From a bacterium UBA3756 (GTDB lineage Bacteria; Bacteroidota; Bacteroidia; Bacteroidales; Bacteroidaceae), in the NCBI GenBank assembly GCA_002371695.1, contig DFGG01000005.1:1-5159 (forward strand): a stretch of DNA of 5,159 nt. The letters are read 5' to 3'. Below are positions 1 through 5,159 of this stretch, one piece after another. Position numbers and translations under genes: made by a program. Positions within the stretch are counted from its first letter, which is position 1; every line of letters starts with the position of its first letter. The notes below the pieces were generated by a model. That model saw nothing but the letters and a program-made list of their open reading frames with translations. It had not been told where the DNA came from and made no database searches.

Positions 1-167
1 CGCTTGGCATTGGCAATGATGGCACGGAGTGCGGGGTTGTTCTCTGGCTCCGGACCGCCTGCCTTGACAGCGATGGCGATCTGCTTGCCGATCTTGGTAA
101 ATGTCTTGGCCATGTGGCCCCATCGCTTCAGCTTCGTAGCCTTACGATATTCAAATGCTCTTCCCAT
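1..167 (-). CDS. yebC: YebC/PmpR/TACO1-family protein, N-terminal part (3' end beyond window)
   Basis: The first 55 codons are present and the C-terminal three quarters lie off the left edge. The protein begins [17 protein letters not shown], the Bacteroidota version of the YebC start (most other bacteria begin MAGHSKWANIK). It continues with a helix [18 protein letters not shown] and then [13 protein letters not shown], which matches the conserved N-terminal domain of the family. Family members are about 240 residues long and cytoplasmic. They have been described as DNA-binding regulators, and the mitochondrial homologue TACO1 and some bacterial YebC proteins help ribosomes through proline-rich stretches. 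The ATG at 167-165 is chosen because the conserved motif starts exactly there. No clear Shine-Dalgarno sequence is seen, only the A-rich ATTAAAGAT just upstream. The gene follows pheT by 36 nt with no terminator or promoter seen between them, so co-transcription with pheT is likely. The family call is firm; which molecular role applies here cannot be told from this fragment. Confidence 0.94.
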   Translation of the reverse strand, partial: MGRAFEYRKATKLKRWGHMAKTFTKIGKQIAIAVKAGGPEPENNPALRAIIANAK

Positions 168-169
168 AT

Positions 170-204
170 CTTTAATTCATATTTAATAATTCATAATGCA
201 TAAT
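170..204 (-). repeat. Degenerate 7-nt tandem repeat filling the pheT-yebC spacer
   Basis: Read on the minus strand from the last base of the pheT stop codon, the spacer divides into five consecutive heptamers: ATTATGC, ATTATGA, ATTATTA, AATATGA and ATTAAAG, ending two bases before the yebC start codon. An 8-bp direct repeat (TAATTCAT on the plus strand, 173-180 and 187-194, 14 nt apart) is the strongest part. The unit is close to ATTATGA. Nothing else (promoter box or GC-rich hairpin) is seen in the spacer. The periodicity is visible directly; a function, if any, is unknown, and base composition makes some of the match easy to get by chance. Confidence 0.55.
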
Positions 205-2666
205 TAGCGAAGCTCAGCGTTGAGTTGCTTCTTCAGGTTGGCGATGAGTTTCTGCATGATGGCATCGATCTGCTTGTCGCCCATGGTCTTCTCCTCGTCC
301 TGGAGGATGAAGTTGACGGCATAAGACTTCTTGCCAGCAGGCAGCTTGTCACCCTCGTAGACGTCGAACAGCTCTACACGCTTGAGGAATTTCTTCTCTG
401 TCTGACGGGCTATCTGCTCTATCTGGGCAAATTCCACACCATTGTCTACCAACAGAGCCAGGTCGCGGCTCACGGCAGGGAACTTAGGAATCTCGGTGTA
501 GAGTACCTCGTTCTTGCGAATCACCTTCATCAGAGCCGTCCAATTGAGTTCCGCATAATAGACTGGATTGTCAAGTGAGAACTGCTTCTGCAGCTTCTTG
601 GCGATGATGCCCATCTCGACAAGCTTCTTGCCACCGCGATTCTCGAAGGTGAGACCGCTGGAGAAGATACCGTTTTCAGACTTCTTGCGTACAATCATTC
701 CCGGCTTCACACCAATGCGGCGCAGGATATTCTCCACGTAGGCGCTGAGCTCGTAGAAGGTGCTGTCCTCGTTCTGATGCGCCCAGGAGCCCTCAACGCG
801 CTTGCCCGTCACCCAGAGTCCGCAATGATACTGCTCCTTATAGGCCTGCATGGGATCGTCGTCGTTCTGTTTCTCCGGCGTGAAGGTATAGACATTGCCG
901 AACTCAAAGAACCGCAGGTTCTGACGCTTACGGTTCACATTGTGCTGAATACTCTCCAAACCACCGAAGAGAAGCGTCTGGCGCATCACGTTGAGATCGC
1001 TGGAGAGGGGGTTCATGATTTTGACGCAGTTCTCGGAGGGGTAACTTTGTAGACTGTCGTAGTACGACAGTTTACTCAACGAGTTGTTGAGGATTTCATT
1101 GAAGCCCTCGCCTACGAGCTGCTCACTGACGATGTTGGCCAGCTTGTGCTTCTGGTCCTCGTCGCCCTTGATGACGAGCGAGCTCTTCAGCTGGGTGGGA
1201 ATCTCCACATTATTATATCCGTAGATGCGCAGGATATCCTCCACCACGTCGCAGGGGCGCTGCACATCCACACGGTATGCAGGAATCTCAAGCGTAAGGC
1301 CCTGTTCGTTCTCATATTTAACTTCCATATCGAGCGACAGGCATATGGCCTTGATGATTTCCGCAGGAATCTCCTTGCCAATCAGGCTGTGCACATAGTC
1401 GAAACTGAGGTCGACAACCGCATTGCGGATGGGCTCCGGATAGACATCACAGACCTCCATGGACACCTTGCCACCAGCCAGCTGCTGACAGAGGATAGCA
1501 GCCTGCTTGAGGGCGTAGATGGTGCCGTTGGGATCGATGCCGCGCTCAAAACGGAAGGAAGCATCAGTGCTCAGGCCATGGCGACGGGCACTCTTGCGGA
1601 TCCACGTGGGATGGAAATAAGCACTCTCGAGCACCACGTTCTTGGTAGTCTCGTAGGTACCACTACCCTTTCCTCCGAACACACCAGCGATACACATAGG
1701 CTCCTCGCTATTGCAGATGGCCAGGTCGCGGTCGGAGAGCTTATGCTCTACGCCGTCGAGCGTCTGGAAGGGTGTGCCTTCGGGCATGGTCTTCACCACA
1801 ATCTGATGGCCCTTCACCATGTCGGCATCAAAGCAATGCAGGGGCTGGCCATAGGCCATCATGATATAATTGGTGATATCGACGATATTGTTGATGGGAC
1901 GCAGGCCGATGGTTGTCAGACGATTCTTCAGCCAGTCTGGCGACTCCTTCACTTCGCAATCGGTGATGCTGACGCAGGCATAGCGCTTGCAGGCCTCCTG
2001 ATTCTCGATGGTCACCTGAATGGGCAGGTCGTGATTGTCAACCTTGAACTCCGAACAGTCAGGACGATGCATACGTGTCTGGTAGCCATTACGCTTCAGC
2101 CAGGCATACAGATCGCGTGCCACGCCCCAGTGGCTCAAGCCGTCGGCACGATTGGCGGTAATATCGACCTCGATGAGCCAGTCGCTCTCCAGGTGGTAGT
2201 ATTCTGCAGCGGGAGTACCGACAACTGCATCGTCAGGCAGCACGATGATGCCATCGTGAGAGGTGCCGATACCGATCTCGTCCTCGGCGCAGATCATGCC
2301 ACAGGACTCAACGCCGCGCAGCTTCGACTTCTTGATGACGAACTCCTTGTCGCCATCATAGAGCACACAACCGAGATCAGCCACAATCACCTTCTGGCCT
2401 GCAGCCACATTAGGCGCTCCACACACAATCTGCGAGGGTTCGCCCTTGCCTAAGTCTACCGTAGTCACATGCAGGTGGTCGCTGTTGGGATGCATCTCGC
2501 AAGTGAGCACCTTGCCCACGTAGAGCCCTTTCAGTCCACCCTTGATACTCTGTACTTCTTCCAATGCGTCGACTTCGAGACCTGTCGATGTCAGAGCGTC
2601 AGCAACCTGCTGGGCAGTGAGGTCGAAATCCACGTATTCCTTCAACCATTTGTAGGAAATATTCAT
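204..2666 (-). CDS. pheT: Phenylalanine--tRNA ligase beta subunit
   Basis: This is the beta subunit of the alpha2beta2 phenylalanyl-tRNA synthetase, which charges tRNA(Phe) in the cytoplasm. At 820 residues it has the full bacterial length. Domains in order: an OB-fold tRNA-binding domain at about 42-155 (HPNSDHLHVTTVDLG, IVCGAPN); the linker motif ITANRADGLSHWGVARDL at 169-186; the B3/B4 domain at about 222-395 (IGLRPINNIVDITNY, GQPLHCFDAD, STDASFRFERGIDP), which in this family edits mischarged Tyr-tRNA(Phe); the B5 domain at about 417-485, with acidic residues D467, D473, E476 and D477 in the region expected to bind Mg2+; a catalytic-like core at about 490-705; and a C-terminal ferredoxin-fold anticodon-binding domain at about 728-820 (FPAVSRDLALLVD). 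The ATG at 2666 gives the expected MNISYKWLKEYVDF start. A Bacteroidota promoter lies about 45-75 nt upstream and yebC follows 36 nt downstream. pheS is not adjacent on either side. No frameshift or missing domain is seen. Confidence 0.98.
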   Translation of the reverse strand: MNISYKWLKEYVDFDLTAQQVADALTSTGLEVDALEEVQSIKGGLKGLYVGKVLTCEMHPNSDHLHVTTVDLGKGEPSQIVCGAPNVAAGQKVIVADLGCVLYDGDKEFVIKKSKLRGVESCGMICAEDEIGIGTSHDGIIVLPDDAVVGTPAAEYYHLESDWLIEVDITANRADGLSHWGVARDLYAWLKRNGYQTRMHRPDCSEFKVDNHDLPIQVTIENQEACKRYACVSITDCEVKESPDWLKNRLTTIGLRPINNIVDITNYIMMAYGQPLHCFDADMVKGHQIVVKTMPEGTPFQTLDGVEHKLSDRDLAICNSEEPMCIAGVFGGKGSGTYETTKNVVLESAYFHPTWIRKSARRHGLSTDASFRFERGIDPNGTIYALKQAAILCQQLAGGKVSMEVCDVYPEPIRNAVVDLSFDYVHSLIGKEIPAEIIKAICLSLDMEVKYENEQGLTLEIPAYRVDVQRPCDVVEDILRIYGYNNVEIPTQLKSSLVIKGDEDQKHKLANIVSEQLVGEGFNEILNNSLSKLSYYDSLQSYPSENCVKIMNPLSSDLNVMRQTLLFGGLESIQHNVNRKRQNLRFFEFGNVYTFTPEKQNDDDPMQAYKEQYHCGLWVTGKRVEGSWAHQNEDSTFYELSAYVENILRRIGVKPGMIVRKKSENGIFSSGLTFENRGGKKLVEMGIIAKKLQKQFSLDNPVYYAELNWTALMKVIRKNEVLYTEIPKFPAVSRDLALLVDNGVEFAQIEQIARQTEKKFLKRVELFDVYEGDKLPAGKKSYAVNFILQDEEKTMGDKQIDAIMQKLIANLKKQLNAELR

Positions 2667-2680
2667 TATACCGATTCTTT

Positions 2681-2690
2681 AGTAATTACT
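2681..2690. repeat. 10-bp perfect palindrome in the pheT leader
   Basis: AGTAATTACT is its own reverse complement. It lies between the predicted transcription start and the pheT start codon, 14 bp upstream of the ATG. It could be a small operator half or mere AT-rich chance. With no spacer it is too short to form a stable RNA hairpin. Low confidence in any function. Confidence 0.25.
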
Positions 2691-2695
2691 CTGAA

Positions 2696-2707
2696 TTGAA
2701 ATTTCAA
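2696..2707. repeat. 12-bp perfect palindrome at the predicted pheT transcription start; core repeated at 2754-2762
   Basis: TTGAAATTTCAA is a perfect palindrome covering the region where transcription from the pheT promoter should begin. Its core GAAATTTCA recurs at 2754-2762 on the other side of the promoter, 56 bp away, so the two copies bracket the -33 and -7 boxes. A pair of operator sites is a possible reading; AT-rich coincidence is the alternative. Confidence 0.35.
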
Positions 2708-2711
2708 GGCG

Positions 2712-2743
2712 CAAAGTTACTAAAAAATCGGTATACTGGCAAA
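2712..2743 (-). promoter_or_regulatory. Bacteroidota primary sigma promoter for pheT-yebC
   Basis: On the minus strand a -7 box TAACTTTG (2719-2712) fits the Bacteroidota consensus TAnnTTTG. A -33 element TTTG (2743-2740) lies exactly 20 nt upstream, inside the usual 19-21 nt spacing. Transcription should begin near 2703-2708, giving a leader of about 40 nt before the pheT ATG. That is too short for a classical leader-peptide attenuator. The other intergenic promoter in this window has the same spacing and the same -7 octamer. Confidence 0.85.
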
Positions 2744-2778
2744 TTTTTCTATCGAAATTTCAGTTAAACACTAAAACT

Positions 2779-3399
2779 CTACTCAATACACTTCATTAAG
2801 AAGTCGACAGCACCATTGACGCCGAACTTCCTTACATCTATGGAGATGTCGTAGTTGCGGGCATCTGTCCAATCCTTCCCTGTGAAAGTCTTTGTGTAAA
2901 GTTCACGACTGTAATCATTGTCTACCACCATCGCCGCAGCATCAGAGAGATTCAGGCCGTACTTCTCGGCAATACGCCTCTTTCGGCAGTCTTCCGAAGA
3001 ATGTACAAAGATTTTCAAGGCATTGGGATGTTCGGCAAAGATGTGGAATCCGCAGCGACCCACGAGTACGCAAGACTCTTCTGCCACAATAGAACGGATG
3101 GCGTCTGCCTGGGCCTCGAAGAGGTCGTGCGAGGTACGGTCGTGCTCCAGGCCATTGTATTCGGCATGCGTCATATAGTTGCGGTAGAAGTCGGTGAAAT
3201 CGTCTCGCCAGAGTGGATTGCGAGCCTCTATCTTCTCCATAGCCTCCTCAACCACGCTCATACGTTTGGCCACCTCATTGATAATCTGCTTATCGAGCAG
3301 TTTCACTCCCAACCTACGAGCCAGTTCTGCTCCAATCTCATGACCGCCTGTTCCAAACTGACGGCTGATGGTAATAACGAATTGCTCCTCCCTATTCAT
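2779..3399 (-). CDS. Cytidylate kinase-like family protein (Cytidylate_kin2 type)
   Basis: A 206-residue cytoplasmic P-loop-fold protein resembling the Cytidylate_kin2 family rather than the true CMP kinase Cmk. The N-terminus VITISRQFGTGGHEIGAELA (residues 8-27) sits where Cmk has its Walker A loop. Aligned by eye, the catalytic Lys is replaced by Gly19 and the following Ser/Thr by His20, which to my knowledge is normal for this family. Other family-like segments are LGVKLLDKQIINEVAKR (30-46), VLVGRCGFHIF (111-121), the basic lid-like RKRRIAEKYG (139-148) and DWTDARNYDISID (176-188). The ATG at 3399 is the only start that keeps the whole motif region, and a Bacteroidota promoter lies about 38-70 nt upstream. 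It is probably a single gene: an inverted repeat separates it from the oxidoreductase gene, and pheT has its own promoter 35 nt after its stop. No GC-rich terminator is seen after it, so some read-through into pheT is possible. Nucleotide kinase activity is inferred from the family name only; the substrate is unknown. Confidence 0.88.
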   Translation of the reverse strand: MNREEQFVITISRQFGTGGHEIGAELARRLGVKLLDKQIINEVAKRMSVVEEAMEKIEARNPLWRDDFTDFYRNYMTHAEYNGLEHDRTSHDLFEAQADAIRSIVAEESCVLVGRCGFHIFAEHPNALKIFVHSSEDCRKRRIAEKYGLNLSDAAAMVVDNDYSRELYTKTFTGKDWTDARNYDISIDVRKFGVNGAVDFLMKCIE

Positions 3400-3436
3400 A
3401 GTGCTCTGAATTTTTAGTTAGTAAATATTTATGCCA

Positions 3437-3468
3437 CAAAGTTACGAAAAAGATTTGGAACTACCAAA
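3437..3468 (-). promoter_or_regulatory. Bacteroidota primary sigma promoter for the cytidylate-kinase-like gene
   Basis: On the minus strand, -7 box TAACTTTG (3444-3437) and -33 element TTTG (3468-3465) are separated by exactly 20 nt, matching TTTG-N19-21-TAnnTTTG. Transcription should begin near 3428-3433, leaving a leader of about 30 nt. The -33 element lies inside one arm of the inverted repeat at 3448-3474, so a protein bound to that repeat, or a transcript ending there, would directly affect this promoter. Confidence 0.85.
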
Positions 3469-3474
3469 TCTTTT
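3448..3474 (-). terminator. Inverted repeat, possible intrinsic terminator of the oxidoreductase gene or an operator
   Basis: Two perfect 11-bp arms, AAAAGATTTGG (3448-3458) and CCAAATCTTTT (3464-3474), are separated by a 5-nt loop. On the minus strand the hairpin begins 6 nt after the oxidoreductase stop codon and its 3' arm ends in a run of five T, as an intrinsic terminator would. The stem has only three G:C pairs and most of the T run lies within the stem, so it would be a weak terminator. The same repeat contains the -33 box of the next promoter, so an operator is the other reading. The arms are plain in the sequence; the function is inferred. Confidence 0.45.
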
Positions 3475-3479
3475 CCGCA

Positions 3480-5027
3480 TTATTTTTGCAAATAGGCTGC
3501 AGCCATCTCTGCGCAGCGCTCACCATCGACCCCTGCCGAGACGATGCCACCTGCATAGCCAGCCCCTTCACCACACGGGAAAAGGCCTTGAAGGCGAACG
3601 TGTTGCAGCGTTTCGCGATCCCTCAAGATACGCACCGGGCTGCTGGTCCTGGTCTCTACAGCTATCAGCGCGGCCTCGTTGGTGAGGAATCCGTGAGCGT
3701 TGCGCCCGAAAGTCTTGAAGCCTTCCTGAAGCCGGGAGGAAATCATCTTCGGCAACCAGAAGTGCAGCGGACTGGAAATGAGCCCTGGAGCATAGGACGA
3801 CTTGGGGAGGTCATAGCTGAGTCGCCCGTTGACGAAGTCAGACATACGCTGGGCAGGTGCCGTCTGCTTCATGTTCCCCTGCTGCCAGCAGGTCTTCTCC
3901 AACTGCTCCTGAAACGCCATCACCCTCAGCACTCCGTCGCCTTCGATATCCTCCGGGCGCACTTCTACCACCATCCCAGAATTACTCCATTGAGTACCAC
4001 GACTGGCCGGGCTCATCCCGTTGACAACAATCTGTTCCTTGTCCGTGGCAGCAGGAATCACAAAACCTCCCGGACACATACAGAACGAGTAGACACCTCG
4101 CCCGTCCACCTGGGTCACCATCGCATACTCTGCTGCCGGCAGATATTTCCCCCGGCCCTGCTTGGAGTGATACTGGATCTGGTCGATCAACTGCGACGGA
4201 TGCTCCAGTCTCACTCCCACCGCGATACCCTTCGCCTCGACCTCAATCTTTGCTTCAGCCAGATATCTGTAAACATCACGTGCCGAGTGACCTGTGGCCA
4301 GAATCACAGGACCGCGATACTCCTTGTCGGCGATGCATCCCGCCACTCTGTCTCCCTCTACGATGAGTTGAGTCATCTTGGTCTGGAAGTGTACCTCGCC
4401 ACCACTATTAATAATAGTATTGCGCATGGCCTCGATCACCTTCGGCAAGCGATCAGTACCTATATGAGGATGGGCATCGGCAAGAATGGCCGTCGAGGCG
4501 CCATGCTGACAAAACACGTTCAGGATCTTGTCCGTATTGCCGCGCTTCTTCGAACGGGTGTAGAGCTTGCCATCGGAATAGGCTCCTGCCCCACCCTCGC
4601 CGAAACAGTAGTTGCTCTCAGCATCCACCTTCTGCGTCCTGGTGATGTCAGCCAGGTCTTTCTTGCGGTCGTGTACGTTCTTGCCTCGCTCGAGGACGAC
4701 GGGACGAAGGCCAAGCTCTATCAGGCGCAAGGCTGCAAACAAGCCTCCAGGGCCGGCACCGACGACAATCACCTGAGGCCGCCCCTCCACATTGGGGTAT
4801 TCCGTCCTGACATATTCATCATCACGGCCAGGCTGCTCATTCACGTAGACCCTCACCTTCAGATTCACGTATATCTGCCGCTGACGGGCATCGATGCTCC
4901 GCTTCAGGATCCTCACCCCGCAGATGGTTCTCATGTCGACACCGTTCTCGTCGGCCAGCCAGCGCTTCAGTCTGTCTTCCTGTGCTGCCACCTCGGGCAC
5001 CACCCTTATCTGGTATTCGTTGATCAT
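3480..5027 (-). CDS. FAD-dependent oxidoreductase, COG2509 type (uncharacterised FAD-dependent dehydrogenase)
   Basis: A 515-residue soluble flavoprotein of a widespread family whose reaction is not known to me. Residues 1 to about 84 form a separate small N-terminal domain with the family-typical KRSIDARQRQI (42-52). A Rossmann FAD-binding fold follows: VIVVGAGPGGLFAALRLIELG (86-106) contains the GxGxxG dinucleotide motif at 90-95, and Glu113 at the end of the second strand is the usual ribose ligand. Then come FGEGGAGAYSDGKL (142-155), ILATGHSARDVY (242-253), SFCMCPGGFVIPA (314-326) and the C-terminal FAD motif GLFPCGEGAGYAGGI (481-495). Cysteines occur at 316, 318 and 380, but I see no clear metal-site pattern. 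No signal peptide or membrane segment is present. The ATG at 5027 is preferred because the N-terminal domain is complete from it; there is no Shine-Dalgarno sequence close by. The gene begins 6 nt after the nuclease stop, with no promoter box between, so it is probably transcribed with it. An inverted repeat follows its stop. Confidence 0.9.
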   Translation of the reverse strand: MINEYQIRVVPEVAAQEDRLKRWLADENGVDMRTICGVRILKRSIDARQRQIYVNLKVRVYVNEQPGRDDEYVRTEYPNVEGRPQVIVVGAGPGGLFAALRLIELGLRPVVLERGKNVHDRKKDLADITRTQKVDAESNYCFGEGGAGAYSDGKLYTRSKKRGNTDKILNVFCQHGASTAILADAHPHIGTDRLPKVIEAMRNTIINSGGEVHFQTKMTQLIVEGDRVAGCIADKEYRGPVILATGHSARDVYRYLAEAKIEVEAKGIAVGVRLEHPSQLIDQIQYHSKQGRGKYLPAAEYAMVTQVDGRGVYSFCMCPGGFVIPAATDKEQIVVNGMSPASRGTQWSNSGMVVEVRPEDIEGDGVLRVMAFQEQLEKTCWQQGNMKQTAPAQRMSDFVNGRLSYDLPKSSYAPGLISSPLHFWLPKMISSRLQEGFKTFGRNAHGFLTNEAALIAVETRTSSPVRILRDRETLQHVRLQGLFPCGEGAGYAGGIVSAGVDGERCAEMAAAYLQK

Positions 5028-5033
5028 ACAAGA

Positions 5034-5159
5034 CTATAGCATGCCGACCTCTTCTTGAGTCAGTCTGAGGCTTTTAGCAATCACATCAACGGGGACACCA
5101 TTCTCCTTCAGGTTTCTGGCGTTCTCAAGTCGTTCTTCCGCCCGACCTTCTTCACGGCC
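5034..5159 (-). CDS. Rpn-family recombination-promoting nuclease / putative transposase (PD-(D/E)XK), C-terminal tail only
   Basis: The last 41 codons and a TAG stop are present; the 5' end and the whole catalytic domain lie beyond the right edge. The tail starts with the charged GREEGRAEERLENARNLKE (a helix probably continuing a Glu/Gly/Arg-rich repeat). It then has NGVPVDVIAKSLRLTQEEV, a small helix-turn-helix-like end seen in many Bacteroidota proteins labelled Rpn family or PD-(D/E)XK transposase. Members with complete sequence carry an N-terminal nuclease domain and have been linked to RecA-independent recombination in Escherichia coli. These genes are often multi-copy in Prevotella and Bacteroides. 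The call rests on the tail alone, so another protein with the same tail is possible. The stop lies 6 nt before the oxidoreductase start and in the same frame. Confidence 0.72.
   Translation of the reverse strand, partial: GREEGRAEERLENARNLKENGVPVDVIAKSLRLTQEEVGML

Noticed and set aside
1146..2453. A 435-codon open frame on the plus strand antisense to pheT
   Set aside because: It has the same codon-register effect and lies entirely inside the B5-to-N-terminal part of an intact, recognisable pheT.
2667..2711. Leader-peptide attenuator or T-box for pheT
   Set aside because: The predicted leader is only about 40 nt, with no Phe-rich mini-gene, no competing hairpins and no T-box motif; palindromes of 10 and 12 bp are the only structure.
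2744..2778. Intrinsic terminator after the kinase-like gene
   Set aside because: Only short AAATTT self-complementary stretches are present, with no G:C-rich stem followed by a T run.
3001..3417. A 138-codon plus-strand frame over the kinase-like gene
   Set aside because: It is antisense to a conserved protein, has no promoter box or recognisable motif, and ends at the promoter region of the sense gene.
3486..5039. A 517-codon open frame on the plus strand running antisense through the whole oxidoreductase gene
   Set aside because: It is in exact codon register with the sense gene, so its stops would need sense codons TTA, CTA or TCA, which this gene avoids. The translation shows no family motif and the minus-strand protein is clearly conserved.
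5034..5159. Insertion-sequence end or target-site duplication near the Rpn tail
   Set aside because: No terminal inverted repeat or flanking duplication can be seen; only 126 bp of the gene is inside the window.
1..5159. tRNA or rRNA genes, CRISPR array, or phage genes
   Set aside because: No cloverleaf, rRNA-like stretch, regularly spaced direct repeats or phage-type proteins were found on either strand.

Overview
The window reads as Bacteroidota chromosome, most likely Bacteroidales and Prevotella-like. Two intergenic regions carry the phylum's typical primary promoter, TTTG-N20-TAACTTTG (general form TTTG-N19-21-TAnnTTTG). Ribosome binding sites are weak or absent, the start of the YebC protein has the Bacteroidota form ([17 protein letters not shown]), and an Rpn-type nuclease tail is present. 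The species assignment is inference. All five genes lie on the minus strand, so transcription runs from high to low coordinates.

In transcription order: (1) the last 41 codons of an Rpn-family (PD-(D/E)XK) recombination-promoting nuclease, 5159-5034, cut by the window edge. (2) A complete 515-codon FAD-dependent oxidoreductase of the uncharacterised COG2509 type, 5027-3480, starting 6 nt after the nuclease stop and in the same frame. (3) An AT-rich gap holding an 11-bp inverted repeat and a strong promoter. (4) A 206-codon cytidylate-kinase-like protein (Cytidylate_kin2 type), 3399-2779, with a degenerate P-loop. (5) A 112-nt gap with a second promoter of the same architecture. (6) Complete pheT (820 codons), 2666-204. 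(7) A 36-nt gap made of a degenerate 7-nt tandem repeat. (8) The first 55 codons of yebC, 167-1, cut by the window edge.

The likely transcription units are nuclease plus oxidoreductase, the kinase-like gene alone (perhaps reading through into pheT), and pheT-yebC. The last pair links phenylalanine tRNA charging with a YebC/TACO1-family protein that acts in gene expression or translation. pheS is not beside pheT here.

Most of this is ordinary housekeeping sequence, and I see no convincing new multi-gene system. The points worth a second look are small: a hairpin that overlaps the -33 element of a promoter, the in-frame single-stop junction between nuclease and oxidoreductase, the heptamer spacer, paired GAAATTTCA elements around the pheT promoter, and two conserved enzymes (COG2509 and Cytidylate_kin2) whose substrates are not known to me.
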